From the NCBI GenBank assembly GCA_005281725.1, contig SSBO01000012.1, positions 11,477,932 through 11,541,931 of the forward strand: 64,000 nucleotides of DNA. The letters run 5' to 3'. The DNA comes from Wuchereria bancrofti (lineage: Eukaryota; Nematoda; Chromadorea; Rhabditida; Onchocercidae). The notes under the pieces were generated by a model. The model saw only the letters and a list, made by a program, of their open reading frames with translations, had not been told where the DNA came from and ran no database searches. Positions 26,125 through 39,465 of the stretch are shown in pieces (position 1 is the first letter of the stretch; every line of letters begins with the position of its first letter). The position numbers were made by a program, and so were the translations under genes.

Positions 26125-27112
26125 ATGGCCCGTAATCGACACACCGATGACATTCTCAATGTCAACGTTGGCGGTAAACGATATACAGTTCGGCGCACCG
26201 ATCTATTGGCAGATCCAAAAAGTAAATTGGCGGAATGGTTCAAACCTGGTACTGTGAAACAGATTGCCACCGACAAAGGAGGTTGGTAGGCATGAACTTG
26301 AATTTGACGATGCCGTTCGAAAACTTCACATTTGTCAAGTATGTGAAGTTCTCGAACAAGAGTAATAAGTTATGTTTGTACGTATATGCTAATGTCTCAC
26401 CAATATTCAGAATTTTAGGCAACTATTACCTGGATCGTGATCCAAAATCTTTTCGACATATCCTTGCATATTTGCGATTAAAAAAAGAAAAATTTGTTCT
26501 ATCACTGGCGTTACCTGCAAAGCCGGATGATTTAGCAAAGTATGTTGATAAAACTTATTGTTTATGACGGGCTATATATATGTTGTCATGAATAAACGTG
26601 GTGGTGTTGTTTTGTGTTGTCTTAAGCTGTTACTTCCAAGCTTACCGAGACATCGTTTAATAAGGTCAAGAATGTCTTTTTAAATAACCCATTAGTTTTA
26701 CACTCTGCTTGAAATTATCAAAAATTTGTAAATTTAGATTGGTAGCTGAATGCGAAGCACTGAATATGGTTGAACTAAAAAATTTAGCACTTGATGTTTT
26801 GCAAAAATACCAGCGTACGGAAGAACAGCACTATGTGACAAGTTATGTACAAATTGCCCTTCGTGACTACGAAACGTGGCAGTTTGATCGTGAACAGGTG
26901 GTTTTATTGATTCCTTAAATTACAAACCCGGAACTAGTAGAACAGAATTTGAACCAAACACATCATTTGGCGATAGTTCCATTAACAGCAACAAGATGAT
27001 AGATCTTAGTTTTATGAAATTACAGGGTACCATAACCAAAAAAGGTAAGGGAGGAAGCGCAGAAATGGCATCCACAGTTACGTCAGCTTACGATGAATGG
27101 GACAATATGTGA
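26125..27112 (+). CDS. KCTD-type BTB/T1 domain protein
   Basis: Exons 26125-26281, 26419-26539, 26738-26897 and 27026-27112 join in phase into 174 residues. The N-terminal 90 residues are a T1/BTB domain of the potassium-channel tetramerisation type (ILNVNVGGKRYTVRRTDL, then NYYLDRDPKSFRHILAYLR). The middle (VAECEALNMVELKNLALDVL, then HYVTSYVQIALRDYETWQF) is helical and unassigned. KCTD proteins usually form oligomers and serve as cullin-3 adaptors or G-beta-gamma binders; which applies here is unknown. The proposed intron 26898-27025 is odd: its 128 nt are open in the frame of the last exon and read like protein (GFIDSLNYKPGTSRTEFEP), but they are out of frame with the exon before. Either this is a true short intron or a sequence indel near 26890-26900 hides about 43 real residues. 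Confidence 0.78.
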
Positions 27113-28754
27113 ATAGTACATACAGCATATTAAAATTCATAAAATGCTGATGAATATAAAGCTGCGCATTTTTCTATTTTTATTGGTGGCAGCTTTCCAC
27201 CTTAGAAATGTTCTTTCATTGCCTATATCTTAGAGTCAGTTAGACACAGGAATTGCATATCGGATTATGTTGAAATCATTACTTTATACTCACTTGTTTC
27301 CATAACATTGGTTCAGATGGCACAGAGACCTGGACACTTTGTGAGATTTCTCTTTTCCACAAACATTAAATGTGCCGCCAACGACTGCTATCTAAAATTT
27401 TGTCTCTTGCAGTGATTCGTAAGAACTTCAAACATGATTTGAACTGCATCAACCATCATTAAGATCTGTCCTTAGCAAAGCTTCCAATTGCTTGAAATCC
27501 AAACAAAAATTGAAATACATCCTCCCCGATTATGACCATTATATGGGATTTTTGAAAGCTATCAATATGCATACTACTCTTCATTAAATCGTTCTGCTTA
27601 ATTTAACCATATAATCTCATTATACCACAATACATCGGTTCAAATTACTACCCATAATACTGGCCATCGGCTCTAAATTTGATAGCAAAGGATAAGAGTA
27701 ATTGGCAAATTTGACTGATACTTTGAGCTTCGACTACTAAATAAGGTGGCCTGTTTAAAATTGCACGTCGAATATAAGACAAATCTATCCTTATACAAAA
27801 GACGGAGAATAGTTACTGTAACAGAAACAGAAGTAGATGGTGAAGTTAGAGGAAGGACAGGAAGGGATCAACAACGTTGATCTCACTGACAGAAAAGACA
27901 GTTGTTCGGTTTCTAGGAAGGAGGACTGGTTTCCAGTATATTCGCAGCGGTTGTCGCAATGTTGTAGTCATTTTGCTCGCTGTGGAAGAAGAATGCTTGT
28001 TGAATTTTCGAGACGAACCGTCAACTTCTGATCTTCTCCCTTTTTGAATATGAATATCAAAAGTTTTGCATTTCAATGTCTATTTGTTCAGTATGTGAGG
28101 TGCATGCTGGCGCTAAAATGGGTGTTAAAAGTCGCCAGGCTATGCTTATTGCAAATATGAGAATTTTGAATGCATTTTGTTTTTCATTCTTTATTTGTAT
28201 CGTGTTGATAGAGTGTGATAAGTTATCGGATCAGATTCAATTATATGAATATTATCCATTTTTGGCTTCCCTTTCTTTTCATTCACTAATAAACTAAAAT
28301 GTTTATTTGGAGCACAAGACGTCAGTTCCTAATTCTAGATCAAATTTCACTTAACATACGCTCTTACTGACGTAAAGAAGGATGTGACATTCCAAAAAGT
28401 TAGCTTCTGCACAGTTTTTCATTACATGATGTGTGATGACGTCACTGCCAGTTGCGAAAGAAAACATTGAAAAAGATCGACTTATATTTTTACATTACAC
28501 AAGTATTTCTTTTTCATACAAATAGATTCACAATTATTTTTCATTTTGAAATAATTTGCTAAGATTTTAAATCTGATATGGTTTTGGGACTTGGTTTTAT
28601 AACAGAACGGCCTAACGTCCAGCTTTATTCATTTTCTCCAAAATTTCAAAATCGGTTAGACTTTATTCTTCCCTTTTCTTAGTGCTTCGAAATAGAAATT
28701 TTCTGAAATATTATGTGAAAGGATTGATTATTCCGGCAGGATAACAGTGATAAT
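27113..28754. other. Intergenic spacer
   Basis: No supported gene. A perfect CRE-like octamer TGACGTCA lies at 28437-28444, which may be chance. Confidence 0.4.
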
Positions 28755-30212
28755 GTGTGATAAAGTTGCATCAGTTCATATCATCTGAGGAGCTTCTAAT
28801 CACATAATTCTTTATCCTTTTTTAAGTTAATTAAGAAAGTTTGAATTTCCCCGGTTGAAGACTGAGTTCGCAAGGAATAACTTTCCTTCTGAAACCGTTT
28901 AAAAGAATAAAGTATTACAAACAAAACAAATAGTATAAATTTTGCAGGAAAAACAGAATTTCTTAGTTACGAAGATGTTATGAACTCCTTTGCATTTTGA
29001 TTGACAAGTGGATTCTGATCAATTAATAATGCTAATAATACTGTTTGACGTTCGCGTAGATGCTTCCATGGTTCATAAAAAGCCATTTCAGTTGCTTTAC
29101 CCACTGATCTCCAAATTATTAAAAGTTAAAATGTAAAATACAAAGTATTGAACTGTAACTAATTGAAATATAAATCATAAATATAATTAATAGATATTGA
29201 AATATCACTTCAGTAAAAAAAGATATGATAGTCTTTCTGATAGAAATAGACAGAATATTGCTGTGATGAAAGCAAATAAATTTCCTTAAATTTAAATTGG
29301 CATAATGGCGCTGAATTAATTTCCTGAAACCTCGGCATGAACAAGTCTGAAGTTTCAAAGCTGCCATTTGTTTAACTTCATCATTTCATTTAGTTACAAG
29401 AGAATATAATGAGTATTTTCAGTCAGTTTACCCTGTACAATTTTAGAGTCCTTAATTTTATTTGTAAACTTTAATTTGTCGGATATTTTAAATTTCATTA
29501 TTGACTTAGAAATTGGCATATTAAATATTAAACCATGTAAAATATTAAACCTTGTCATCTTTAACTAACCATTTTGCTTAAATACTTTACAATTGATTTA
29601 TCATTATGCTTTCAATACAAAATATCTTATCAGGTTATTAATGCATATTGCATAGATAAACTTTATAGTTATAAAAAAAGTCTATTCTTTTCATAAAACA
29701 ATCTAACTTAATAAAATTAGGAGGGAAAATGAGTTTAAACACAGATCATCAGATTTAAGATAAAAGAAACCAATTCTGTGAACAGCGATTTCTGAATTTC
29801 ACATTGTATAAAACGTGAAGTTTGGAAATTTTTTTCTTTCATTTTATTTGAAAAGCAAACACTTTGGAGAGCGATGTTGGAGAGAAGCAATATTAAACTC
29901 TTTTAATCGTCAATATGCATGTTTAGGGATGGAAGTAATAATAAAGAGATTTGTCCTATCTCATCTATTTGTCTCAATACATGAATTATTTCTGGTTTGG
30001 CCTCATTTGTCCAAATCGTTTAATAGAAAATGAAAAAAATTCAAGTAGCAGCCAATTTAAGTACTTCACTTCTATTTCAGCAAATATAGGATACATGATA
30101 AAAGCACCTTAAATTTAAGTCATTCCGGAATTTACAGCTAAAAATTGACGACTAATCACGCATAAACCAAATTTGTTTCCAAAACCAGTTGCTCATATGA
30201 ATAGAACGATGT
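28755..30212 (+). repeat. Fold-back repeat, left arm (1.46 kb)
   Basis: Strongly AT-rich. Its 28755-29705 part is nearly identical in reverse complement to 30807-31756, and its 29271-30212 part to 31758-32699. It carries mirror-image open frames (29119-29367 on minus, 29815-30033 on plus) repeated in the other arm; they resemble no known protein and I do not call them genes. No terminal features identify a transposon family. Confidence 0.85.
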
Positions 30213-30806
30213 TGAAATTTATCATTTAGTGCAGTTATTGAAGTTGTGACACATTGACAGATAACAAAGGTTCATATCGCTGAACACTTCTCTGCGAAAA
30301 AATTTACTTCTCGTTAATTAATTCAATATTAGATTACTGCTGGATCAGATATGAATAAATTCTGCAGTTTTGGAGAGAAGAGTATATCATAATGTTTAGG
30401 AATTTTAGAAACTAAACAATTTTTTTTACTTTATTTTACTTCATTCGTCAAATTAGAAAAGTATAAATTTCTTTATGTTTTTTTTTTCAATGTCAACTTC
30501 ATTAACTTATTTGCACAAAATTCCACCAATTTTCGATTTCTTCCCATTTAGATTTACTTATGATTACTTATTTCAAATGTTGTTTTAATCAATAAACTTG
30601 ACGTCTCATCATGATTTAAATAGTGCAAAATGATAGCACAACAAGCGACATCTAAATTTTCTACGATAAAATTGAAAACACTAATGTTTATCTGATGCTG
30701 ATATTACTTCTACGTTTGAATGTAGTTGTGTTTTCAAATAATGTAAGACAGTTGTCAGAAGAGCAGTGCCGTGATGAATTACGCTAAATTGTGATCAAGT
30801 ACAATG
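30213..30806. other. Loop between fold-back arms
   Basis: About 594 bp of AT-rich sequence that I did not find repeated elsewhere in the window. No gene seen. Confidence 0.5.
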
Positions 30807-31756
30807 TAGATTGTTTTATGAAAAGAATAGATTTTTTTTATAACTATAAAGTTTATCTATGCAATATGCATTAATAACCTGATAAGATATTTTGTATTGA
30901 AAGCATAATGATAAATCAATTATAAAGTATTTAAGCAAAATGGTTAGTTAAAGATGACAAGGTTTAATATTTTATATGGTTTAATATTTATATGCCAATT
31001 TCTAAGTCAATAATGAAATTTAAAATATCCGACAAATTAAAGTTTACAAATAAAATTAAGGACTCTAAAATTGTACAGGGTAAACTGACTGAAAATACTC
31101 ATTATATTCTCTTGTAACTAAATGAAATGATGAAGTTAAACAAATGGCAGCTTTGAAACTTCAGACTTGTTCATGCCGAGGTTTCAGGAAATTAATTCAG
31201 CGCCATTATGCCAATTTAAATTTAAGGAAATTTATTTGCTTTCATCACAGCAATATTCTGTCTATTTCTATCAGAAAGACTATCATATCTTTTTTTACTG
31301 AAGTGATATTTCAATATCTATTAATTATATTTATGATTTATATTTCAATTAGTTACAGTTCAATACTTTGTATTTTACATTTTAACTTTTAATAATTTGG
31401 AGATCAGTGGGTAAAGCAACTGAAATGGCTTTTTATGAACCATGGAAGCATCTACGCGAACGTCAAACAGTATTATTAGCATTATTAATTGATCAGAATC
31501 CACTTGTCAATCAAAATGCAAAGGAGTTCATAACATCTTCGTAACTAAGAAATTCTGTTTTTCCTGCAAAATTTATACTATTTGTTTTGTTTGTAATACT
31601 TTATTCTTTTAAACGGTTTCAGAAGGAAAGTTATTCCTTGCGAACTCAGTCTTCAACCGGGGAAATTCAAACTTTCTTAATTAACTTAAAAAAGGATAAA
31701 GAATTATGTGATTAGAAGCTCCTCAGATGATATGAACTGATGCAACTTTATCACAC
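30807..31756 (-). repeat. Fold-back repeat, right arm part A
   Basis: Reverse complement of 28755-29705 with a few substitutions and one-base indels. It ends abruptly at the N. Confidence 0.85.
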
Positions 31757-31757
31757 N
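31757..31757. other. Single ambiguous base N at a repeat junction
   Basis: The only N noticed in the window. The sequence jumps here from the end of arm part A (matching 28755) to the start of part B (matching 30212), so it marks a scaffold or polishing join rather than a simple miscall. Confidence 0.8.
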
Positions 31758-32699
31758 ACATCGTTCTATTCATATGAGCAACTGGTTTTGGAAACAAATT
31801 TGGTTTATGCGTGATTAGTCGTCAATTTTTAGCTGTAAATTCCGGAATGACTTAAATTTAAGGTGCTTTTATCATGTATCCTATATTTGCTGAAATAGAA
31901 GTGAAGTACTTAAATTGGCTGCTACTTGAATTTTTTTCATTTTCTATTAAACGATTTGGACAAATGAGGCCAAACCAGAAATAATTCATGTATTGAGACA
32001 AATAGATGAGATAGGACAAATCTCTTTATTATTACTTCCATCCCTAAACATGCATATTGACGATTAAAAGAGTTTAATATTGCTTCTCTCCAACATCGCT
32101 CTCCAAAGTGTTTGCTTTTCAAATAAAATGAAAGAAAAAAATTTCCAAACTTCACGTTTTATACAATGTGAAATTCAGAAATCGCTGTTCACAGAATTGG
32201 TTTCTTTTATCTTAAATCTGATGATCTGTGTTTAAACTCATTTTCCCTCCTAATTTTATTAAGTTAGATTGTTTTATGAAAAGAATAGACTTTTTTTATA
32301 ACTATAAAGTTTATCTATGCAATATGCATTAATAACCTGATAAGATATTTTGTATTGAAAGCATAATGATAAATCAATTGTAAAGTATTTAAGCAAAATG
32401 GTTAGTTAAAGATGACAAGGTTTAATATTTTATATGGTTTAATATTTATATGCCAATTTCTAAGTCAATAATGAAATTTAAAATATCCGACAAATTAAAG
32501 TTTACAAATAAAATTAAGGACTCTAAAATTGTACAGGGTAAACTGACTGAAAATACTCATTATATTCTCTTGTAACTAAATGAAATGATGAAGTTAAACA
32601 AATGGCAGCTTTGAAACTTCAGACTTGTTCATGCCGAGGTTTCAGGAAATTAATTCAGCGCCATTATGCCAATTTAAATTTAAGGAAATTTATTTGCTT
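31758..32699 (-). repeat. Fold-back repeat, right arm part B
   Basis: Reverse complement of 29271-30212. Its last 430 bp (32268-32699) repeat part A (30812-31248) in direct orientation. Identity stops at 32699, about 125 bp from the 3' end of the PTR gene. Confidence 0.85.
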
Positions 32700-32818
32700 C
32701 CATAATGATGCCTCTTCCATATGAAAGCTAAGATTTACAACCACTTGGTTGATTCTTTCAATTTGTTTATAGTATTCAACTGCTTACACTTTCATTTTTC
32801 ACCGTTTTAAAGATCTCC

Positions 32819-32824
32819 TTTATT
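32819..32824 (-). other. AATAAA polyadenylation signal touching the PTR stop codon
   Basis: On the minus strand the stop TGA is followed by ATAAA, so the A of the stop begins AATAAA. If used, the 3' UTR would be only about 15-25 nt. Confidence 0.4.
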
Positions 32825-35800
32825 CAAAAATTCTTTTTACAAGTGGAATAAGAAGTAAATGTCCTGATGATAACAGGTAACAAAACAATTCCGTGAAATA
32901 GACCCGTAAGAACAACAAGGATGGATGTACGCGCAAACATGCGCACTACATTCGATGGTACCAGCATCATTACAATAATAGCTAGAAATGTTGAAGTACC
33001 GCCTTGCACCACCGGCCAACCAACAGCTCCCAGTGCATCTCTAATACGTTCATCGGGATTCTGGCACTTGCTGCGATAGATTCTATAACCAACATGAGTC
33101 GCAAAATCGATGCATAAACCGATGCTCATCTACAATGAAATATGGGAGCCACTGATTGTAATAAATGATTTATGACCAGAAGCTGAAAGTTTAGTTTATA
33201 AATAACAGTAGTATCGTCGTAGTCAATACCACCGAGAAGCCAGTGATGGCCACTTTAGATAGATGATACTTGTAACTACATGTAACAGTGTAATAATAGC
33301 TGTTATGATGCTTGTCACTTCTATAAAGTGCCAAGTAGAAGAAATAACTTAAGCTTATATGAAGCGAAGCATGCGATTTGATGAAGGATTTTAAATTAGT
33401 TTGCCCTGTACTTTCCAATTATTTGGACAGTTTTGCTTTAGGTAGACGAGTATGCAGAATGTGAACTGAAGACATAATTTTACATCGTAACTTTGGCTAT
33501 ACAAACAATGACTATACAAACCAGAATATTAACAACAGTGGTTGGGTCCAAATCAGCTCCCCAAAGAGAAAGATAGCCAGCAATGCCGACATCCATTGAA
33601 ATCATTGCGAAAACAACCCAAAATACGATGGTGCAATCAGCGATGAACAAAACGCACACGATAATCATAGCAAATATTGCAGTACCCAACGATGATAAGG
33701 TTGTTGACTGGAGCTCTAACATCTGCAAGTGGAAAGAACATTTAAACCACTAATTAGAATTTTTAAACTTGTCGCGATTTAGCAGTATTTCAGAATTTAA
33801 AAGAAAAGCAGATAAGGTAGTCATTTTTGTAATGCAATTAATCACGTTCCATAAAGCGAACACACTAGCTGTTTCGACAGCTTTAACAAATCAGTAAATG
33901 TGTACTGCACGCAACATTCTCTACGTCACGCTACTTTCTATTTTCAGGTCTGTTTCTGATGAGAATCCTCGCGAAATTTCTAGTTATTGGACTTAAGAAA
34001 ATGTCACATTTCCATAAAATTTTTTCCGAATGACTTACTTGATCTGAGTAAAAGTTATTTTCGTCAAACACCAAAGCTTCATACTTTGCATAATGACTTG
34101 TTATGTTGCGCCATTGTAACAGTAACGCGGTACGAACTTTCCAGTCTTTTATTTTGAAAGCGGTTGTGAAGAAGAAGCGGTTTACGTATCTCTTCCTAGG
34201 CTGAAACTTTTGTATTTGAAAAGCTTTCCTTAGCAGGTTTGGAGATTTATGTTCAACTTTTCTATTCAATGGATTTTTACCCCTGTCAAAGAGCCAAATA
34301 AGTGATATAATTAACATCGTTTGAATGAATTCAGCAGATAAACTGGATTTCGTCGATAGAGGAAACCTTAGAGTCACCTTTATTGGATGTTGAGTCCAAG
34401 ACAGGTAAGCATTCCAATGTGAATTGAAGGATGTATTGAGGAATGACTCGAGAATATCATAGAAGTCGTCATCGTTATTTTCGAAGAATTGTCGGTAGTT
34501 TAAATATTCCCGAAGCCAAAACTGAGTAGAATTTTTTCCCAGTGAGCAGGCAGTGTTTTCTAAATCTTCTGCCAATCGTAACATAATATCGATCTAAATG
34601 TAAAAATAAATCGTGAGTGGACTGAATGTTGAATCCTTTGGTATAAAAGTTTCTGGAGATCTGCTTTCATTGGCGGTGTCCTTTTAAGCTATGTAAACCG
34701 AACATGTATTCTCAATCCTTCAACAGTTTGTTAGGCGTGGCAAATTTTACTTACCTTTAGATATGTTACAAATTTCTTGCAAGAAATTAAATTACTCAAT
34801 AGATATACCTGTTTTGGATCAGCAGTAAAGTCGGGCGCATTATTCACATAGACTCTGCCCACCATTCCTTCCGACCATATTTTCGTTTCAGCCAGCTTCA
34901 AATAATGAGTCAGTGGCGAATCATCTACTAGCAAACGACTTGGCGTCAAATTTGGTCGCAGCAGTGAACATCCATAAAATGCGCCAAGGATGTACAGTCC
35001 GTAAATACCGATTAAGGTGATGCGCGTTACTTTGTGGCATAGAAATGGCGCAATATAATCCGCGAATAATGTATGCGTTATTGAAAACACTGTGTTTCGT
35101 CTTGACTGAAGCTTTTAGATTAATGTCGAAGTAAATTAGACTTTCAAATATTGAAAAGCAAACAAACCTCCTCAATGACTTTTTTTGGCATTTTTTTCCA
35201 AACGAATATGCAGTGATATCCGACAGCTTCTCGCTTGCCACCAAGTGCCATTATACCCGCAAAAAATGTCACCTTAAAACTTTCAGTTGAAATATTTTTG
35301 GTTCGATCCAAAGGATATAAATTTTAAAATTCAGCTATAAACAAAGAAGTGTTGATCACTTCAATTCTGTCAGAAGAAAAGTCGGCGAAAATACAAAAAT
35401 GGAATGGAAAACATAATGTTAATCATCCGGAAGCAGTTAACCTGATAAATCCAATCGAAAATAATAGCCATGGCAATAAATCGGCAGAATATGGATATTG
35501 CTGGTGTAGTGCTGAATGAACCTATGCCAAAGGAAAGCATTGAAGTGATCGATGTTACTGTTATCGCACTGCAATATCCAAAAACACCAATTTCAATCTG
35601 AATTTTGCGTTTCATTTTTAAATTCCAACAATAGATTCACTATTTTCAGACAAGTTTGCTCGTAATGCTTTTCAAACAGTCGCATTATTAATTTATTGCC
35701 TTTATATACCTGCCAGCTTCTTGAAGTGATAGCGCCATTCGCTTGGATGGCGGAAGACTACGTCGTGTATCTTGCCATGCTCCAAGCATTACGTACGTGT

Positions 35801-37966
35801 CATCTATGCCAATAGCCAGTGCTAGAAACGGCATCACAGTTACTTGACTGACGAACGGTATTCCCATAAGGAACATGAATCCAGCTGCACTAACAATTGC
35901 AAAAGATGATGAGAGCACACCCATCAGTGCTTCGAGTGGTTTGGATGTGACCCAGTCACCTGTCATGCTGTAAAATATACAGATCATGTTGTCATGATTC
36001 TGGAAGCTTCGTTAGACTTTTATTATATTTGAGGCATTTCTGTATTACAGATCATTCTGATTAAGGAATTATTTGAGTAATCAGTATTGTAATCTCATTA
36101 AACATTTTTAGCAGTCAGTAAACCCATTATTTTAAACGAACCAAGAGAGAATAGTGAAAGTGACCAATAGAAGAAGAGTGAGTGAGATGAAGGGGAAGGT
36201 ATAGAGCGCGTTTTTGTTCATCTCGTTTTTGAGCATTGAAAAGCTGAACATAGATGTTTTGATTAAACTTTGCTCGTTTACCGCTAAATACTCTTTCAAC
36301 GCGCTTTCCAGTGCACCGCCAACTACTTCGGCTGTCTCCTGAAGTTTCCGTTTTTCATTTTACTCTTATGCCATAATTTTTTAGTAGTTTAAATTAAAGT
36401 TTATTAGTAATTCTTCATTCCTTTTCTCTTCTTCTTTTATTTTATTTCCTTATCTTCCATTTCTGATTAGCAATGCTGAAAATCACATTTTCAAGTTTTA
36501 AGTTACACTTTGTTGTTCAAAGATAGCTCTCAAATTTTGCCTATTTCAGTGTTATCTATGAACAACAGACTGTCACTTATTGCTTTATTTGTATTTCACA
36601 CAAAAAATAATCTGCAAAATGTTGATAATAACAAATAGAACTTGCATGATCTGTAGATGGTACGGGATAATGAAGATGTATCATTTCGATCGACTCAATG
36701 CCTTTCGCTCCTCCAAGTTTCACACCGTACAAATGAAGTGGAAGAAAGAACTTATTGTCGAAAAAGTACAGAAACGGGTAATCCAAACGTACCCGTGGAT
36801 CATCCCATAACTGGAAACAAAAAAAATGATTGCTTACAATAAGTGCGACAAAATTTTTGTTTTGCCTAATTTCAGGGATTATGAAGACAATGTAGAAACA
36901 GCACAACCTTTTCATTCCAAAAAGCGTTGAAGAAAAATTGTACAATAGTGTTACTGAGTGGACAAAGTGTCGTTCGTATGCAAATGTCTTTCCCGAAATT
37001 ATAAATTCGACCATTTAAGTTAACAGTTAAATTGTTTAGAACAAACTCATTTAGACTCAGAATTTCGGTAGCAATCTCCTGAAAATGTTCATTTCGATGA
37101 TTTTCACTAACAAATAATAGTAAGGAGATGACTTGTCTTTAACGTTTCTTCCAACAGTAACCACTTCGTAAGCATTACCCATCCGGCAGCGTGTAACTAA
37201 AGACTTCTCGTGTATTGATCGCGTCTTTGTTTCTGATATGTGGTTAGCTACATATGCCAAGAATGCCCTTTTCCAACATTACTATCCACCTTCCAACGTT
37301 CTTTTTTAAGCTTTGTTAGTTCAAAAGACTGTTGACAATGTTAAGTTGTATTCATGGTATTAAAAAATTGCAATTCAAAACTCTGGATGCAACCTTTCTC
37401 AACAAATTGCGCAAATTGTTGTTTGGTTCAACAGCTACCGCCACATATGTACTGTTAATGGAATCACCAGTAAATGCCCTGTGTATGCTGTATTCAAGTC
37501 GCGCTGGAGAATTGATTGGCGAATACAAAAACCTGAGATCATCCTGTAACATGTCAACAAAAATATTATATTTTGTAAATTCTTATGAAAATTATCAGTT
37601 AGATCCAAAGAAAACCTTGGAATTGGGTTCTAACTTGGAAATAGTTTCATCTGCTACGTTGGCATATATTGAATTGCAAAAGCGACACTTTTAAAAGTCA
37701 TTCGGGGAGAAATTCAGGTCATCCGTTCTGAATTACCAGTGTTTTCATCAGAATACACCGAACGAGACGGTCTTACCATTCAACCGAAAAGAAAAAGAAA
37801 CACTAACTTCAACTTTCATAGTAAATACACCGAAGGAAAGTAAGAAGGTGATCGCGACAGGTATTAGCACAAACGGTCGTGGATTATAACTCACAATCAG
37901 ACCATACTTGTAGAAAAGCAGGGAAAGATGATCTTGGAAGATCCCGAAAGGATTTGACAGCAGCAT
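32824..37966 (-). CDS. Patched-related (PTR) sterol-sensing-domain transporter-like protein
   Basis: Thirteen minus-strand exons: 37966-37808, 37543-37394, 37078-36908, 36810-36664, 36338-36142, 35967-35710, 35568-35442, 35272-35168, 35105-34809, 34593-34378, 34200-34039, 33722-33522, 33129-32824. They join in phase into 831 residues. The architecture is RND/patched: an N-terminal membrane helix (PFVLIPVAITFLLSFGV), a cysteine-bearing luminal domain (NFGKDICIRTTLCP), a sterol-sensing-type helix bundle with the charged GIDDTYVM motif, a second helix and luminal repeat (RFFFTTAFKIKDWKVRTALL), and a second bundle with MSIGLCIDFATHVGYRIY. The paired Asp motifs match the proton-relay positions of RND pumps. 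Nematodes have many PTR genes, several needed for moulting and cuticle; substrate unknown. ATG 37966 was chosen because a stop lies just upstream in frame. Several exons are invisible as simple ORFs (exon 5, 36338-36142) and were found from phase and homology. Confidence 0.9.
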
Positions 37967-39465
37967 GAAAACTGCCACTTACTGCGACACTACCACACTC
38001 CTTTAATAAATGACCCACATTTCGTCATCTGTTGGAAAATTTGTTGCCACTACGGCCATCATCCATTATGAAAGAGTGGAGAAGAAATAAGTTGTTTATA
38101 ACTTCGTCAACTGATAGATGGAAGGGTAGAGGACAAGATAGTGCTAGTAGTCATTTTGTTACCTGTTTTGATACCACTGGCAGTTAGTGAAGCAAGTCTC
38201 GACCGGTCTGTCCCCAATGTTTGATGGGAAAATTGATTGTCACACACACATTCATGAATTTACAGTTGAAAGAAAAAACCCGTTATTGTCACAACAGCAC
38301 CTGCACATGCACTGAAAATAATAATATGTTACGTTTGCATGGCAGACCAAAAGAATCGCCACAGAAGGCATTACTACAAAGTATTGTTCACACAAACTAC
38401 TAAAAAAATTCAATCGCAACGGAATCGTCGTTTAAAGTACGCCGGGAAAAGAAAGTGAGAAGGGCAATAGAACCCTCTCTTTGTGAGACCAAATGGATCA
38501 GTTGCAGTGCTACGTGTCCACCCAGCAATAGTCAAGTTCAAAGGTGAAATGTCATCAGAAGTGAACTTTGTCACTTTCATTACCAAAGCATTAGCAGGGA
38601 AAAAGTTAAATATATATACATATGCTGTTTTCATTCATTTTTTATTCCAAAGCGGAAGTAGTTTTCCGGGCACACCATGCCACGATGTGAAGTGCTTTTT
38701 CAATGAATCACTTATCCAACCGCCATTCTCCTTCCCCAAGTATGTTTGCGCTTATAAGAAATGGATGAGAAGGACAGGATATGTTCTTTAGAGAGAAGAG
38801 AACGAAATTGAAGACAGGTTACGGATCAGTTGAAAAATTTCTTCACATCGGCCACTTTCCTTTTGCTAATTTCACTTAAAGGAAGTGGCGTGAGTGAGGA
38901 ATGGGTAAAATGAATTGCAAAAAGAGTTGACTATTCGGAAAAGTAAATATTGAAAAGTCATTATTTATACACATTTTTAAGAAGGTAAAGGTATGGCCCC
39001 TGCATTTTTGTCTTTTGATAGTTAGCCGGTCAGTAGCGAGACTTTGCCATGAGTCCTTCTCCACTCAGTCTTCGTGAGTACTATTGATTGCTTTAAACAA
39101 TTTGGTGAATATTTTTCAGTTTCAAATTTGAATCATTTCGATTTGAGCATTTTAGTCTCAAAAGATTCGTTCTGATAAGCTCTAGCGTAAAAGTTTAAAA
39201 CGAAACAAATCATTTGGATATCGTTGAACTACGTAGAGCTGCTGATAAGATAAATCGGGTTAACGATCCAGACCGCCGAAATATTTTGCTGAGAATCTGA
39301 TTTTATTAAGTTTATCTGAATTAGTAAAAAGCTTTGGTTCGATAAACGTCTGCAGCATTCTTATTCCGAATTAAGTAAACTCGTGCTGTAAAGGAAAAAG
39401 AATAGAAAAATGAATATGTAAACCAGCTGTTTCCACAAAACTATTATGTATACTTAATTTAAGAT
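37967..39465. other. Divergent intergenic region between PTR and Kunitz genes
   Basis: 1.5 kb separating two genes transcribed away from each other, so it should hold both promoters. I could not identify a TATA box, operator or other regulatory motif with confidence, and no gene is supported. Confidence 0.45.

Noticed and set aside
28437..28444. Perfect CRE octamer TGACGTCA
   Set aside because: It lies in a spacer far from a recognised start site. A single 8-mer is expected by chance about once per window of this size.
29119..29367. 82-codon open frame repeated in the mirror copy at 31144-31392
   Set aside because: It is conserved only because the fold-back arms are near-identical. The peptide is AT-driven, matches no family and has no splice or start context.
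37057..37260. Minus-strand 67-codon open frame inside the PTR gene
   Set aside because: The flanking PTR exons 37543-37394 and 37078-36908 join in phase and read continuously as PTR sequence, so this is intron 2.
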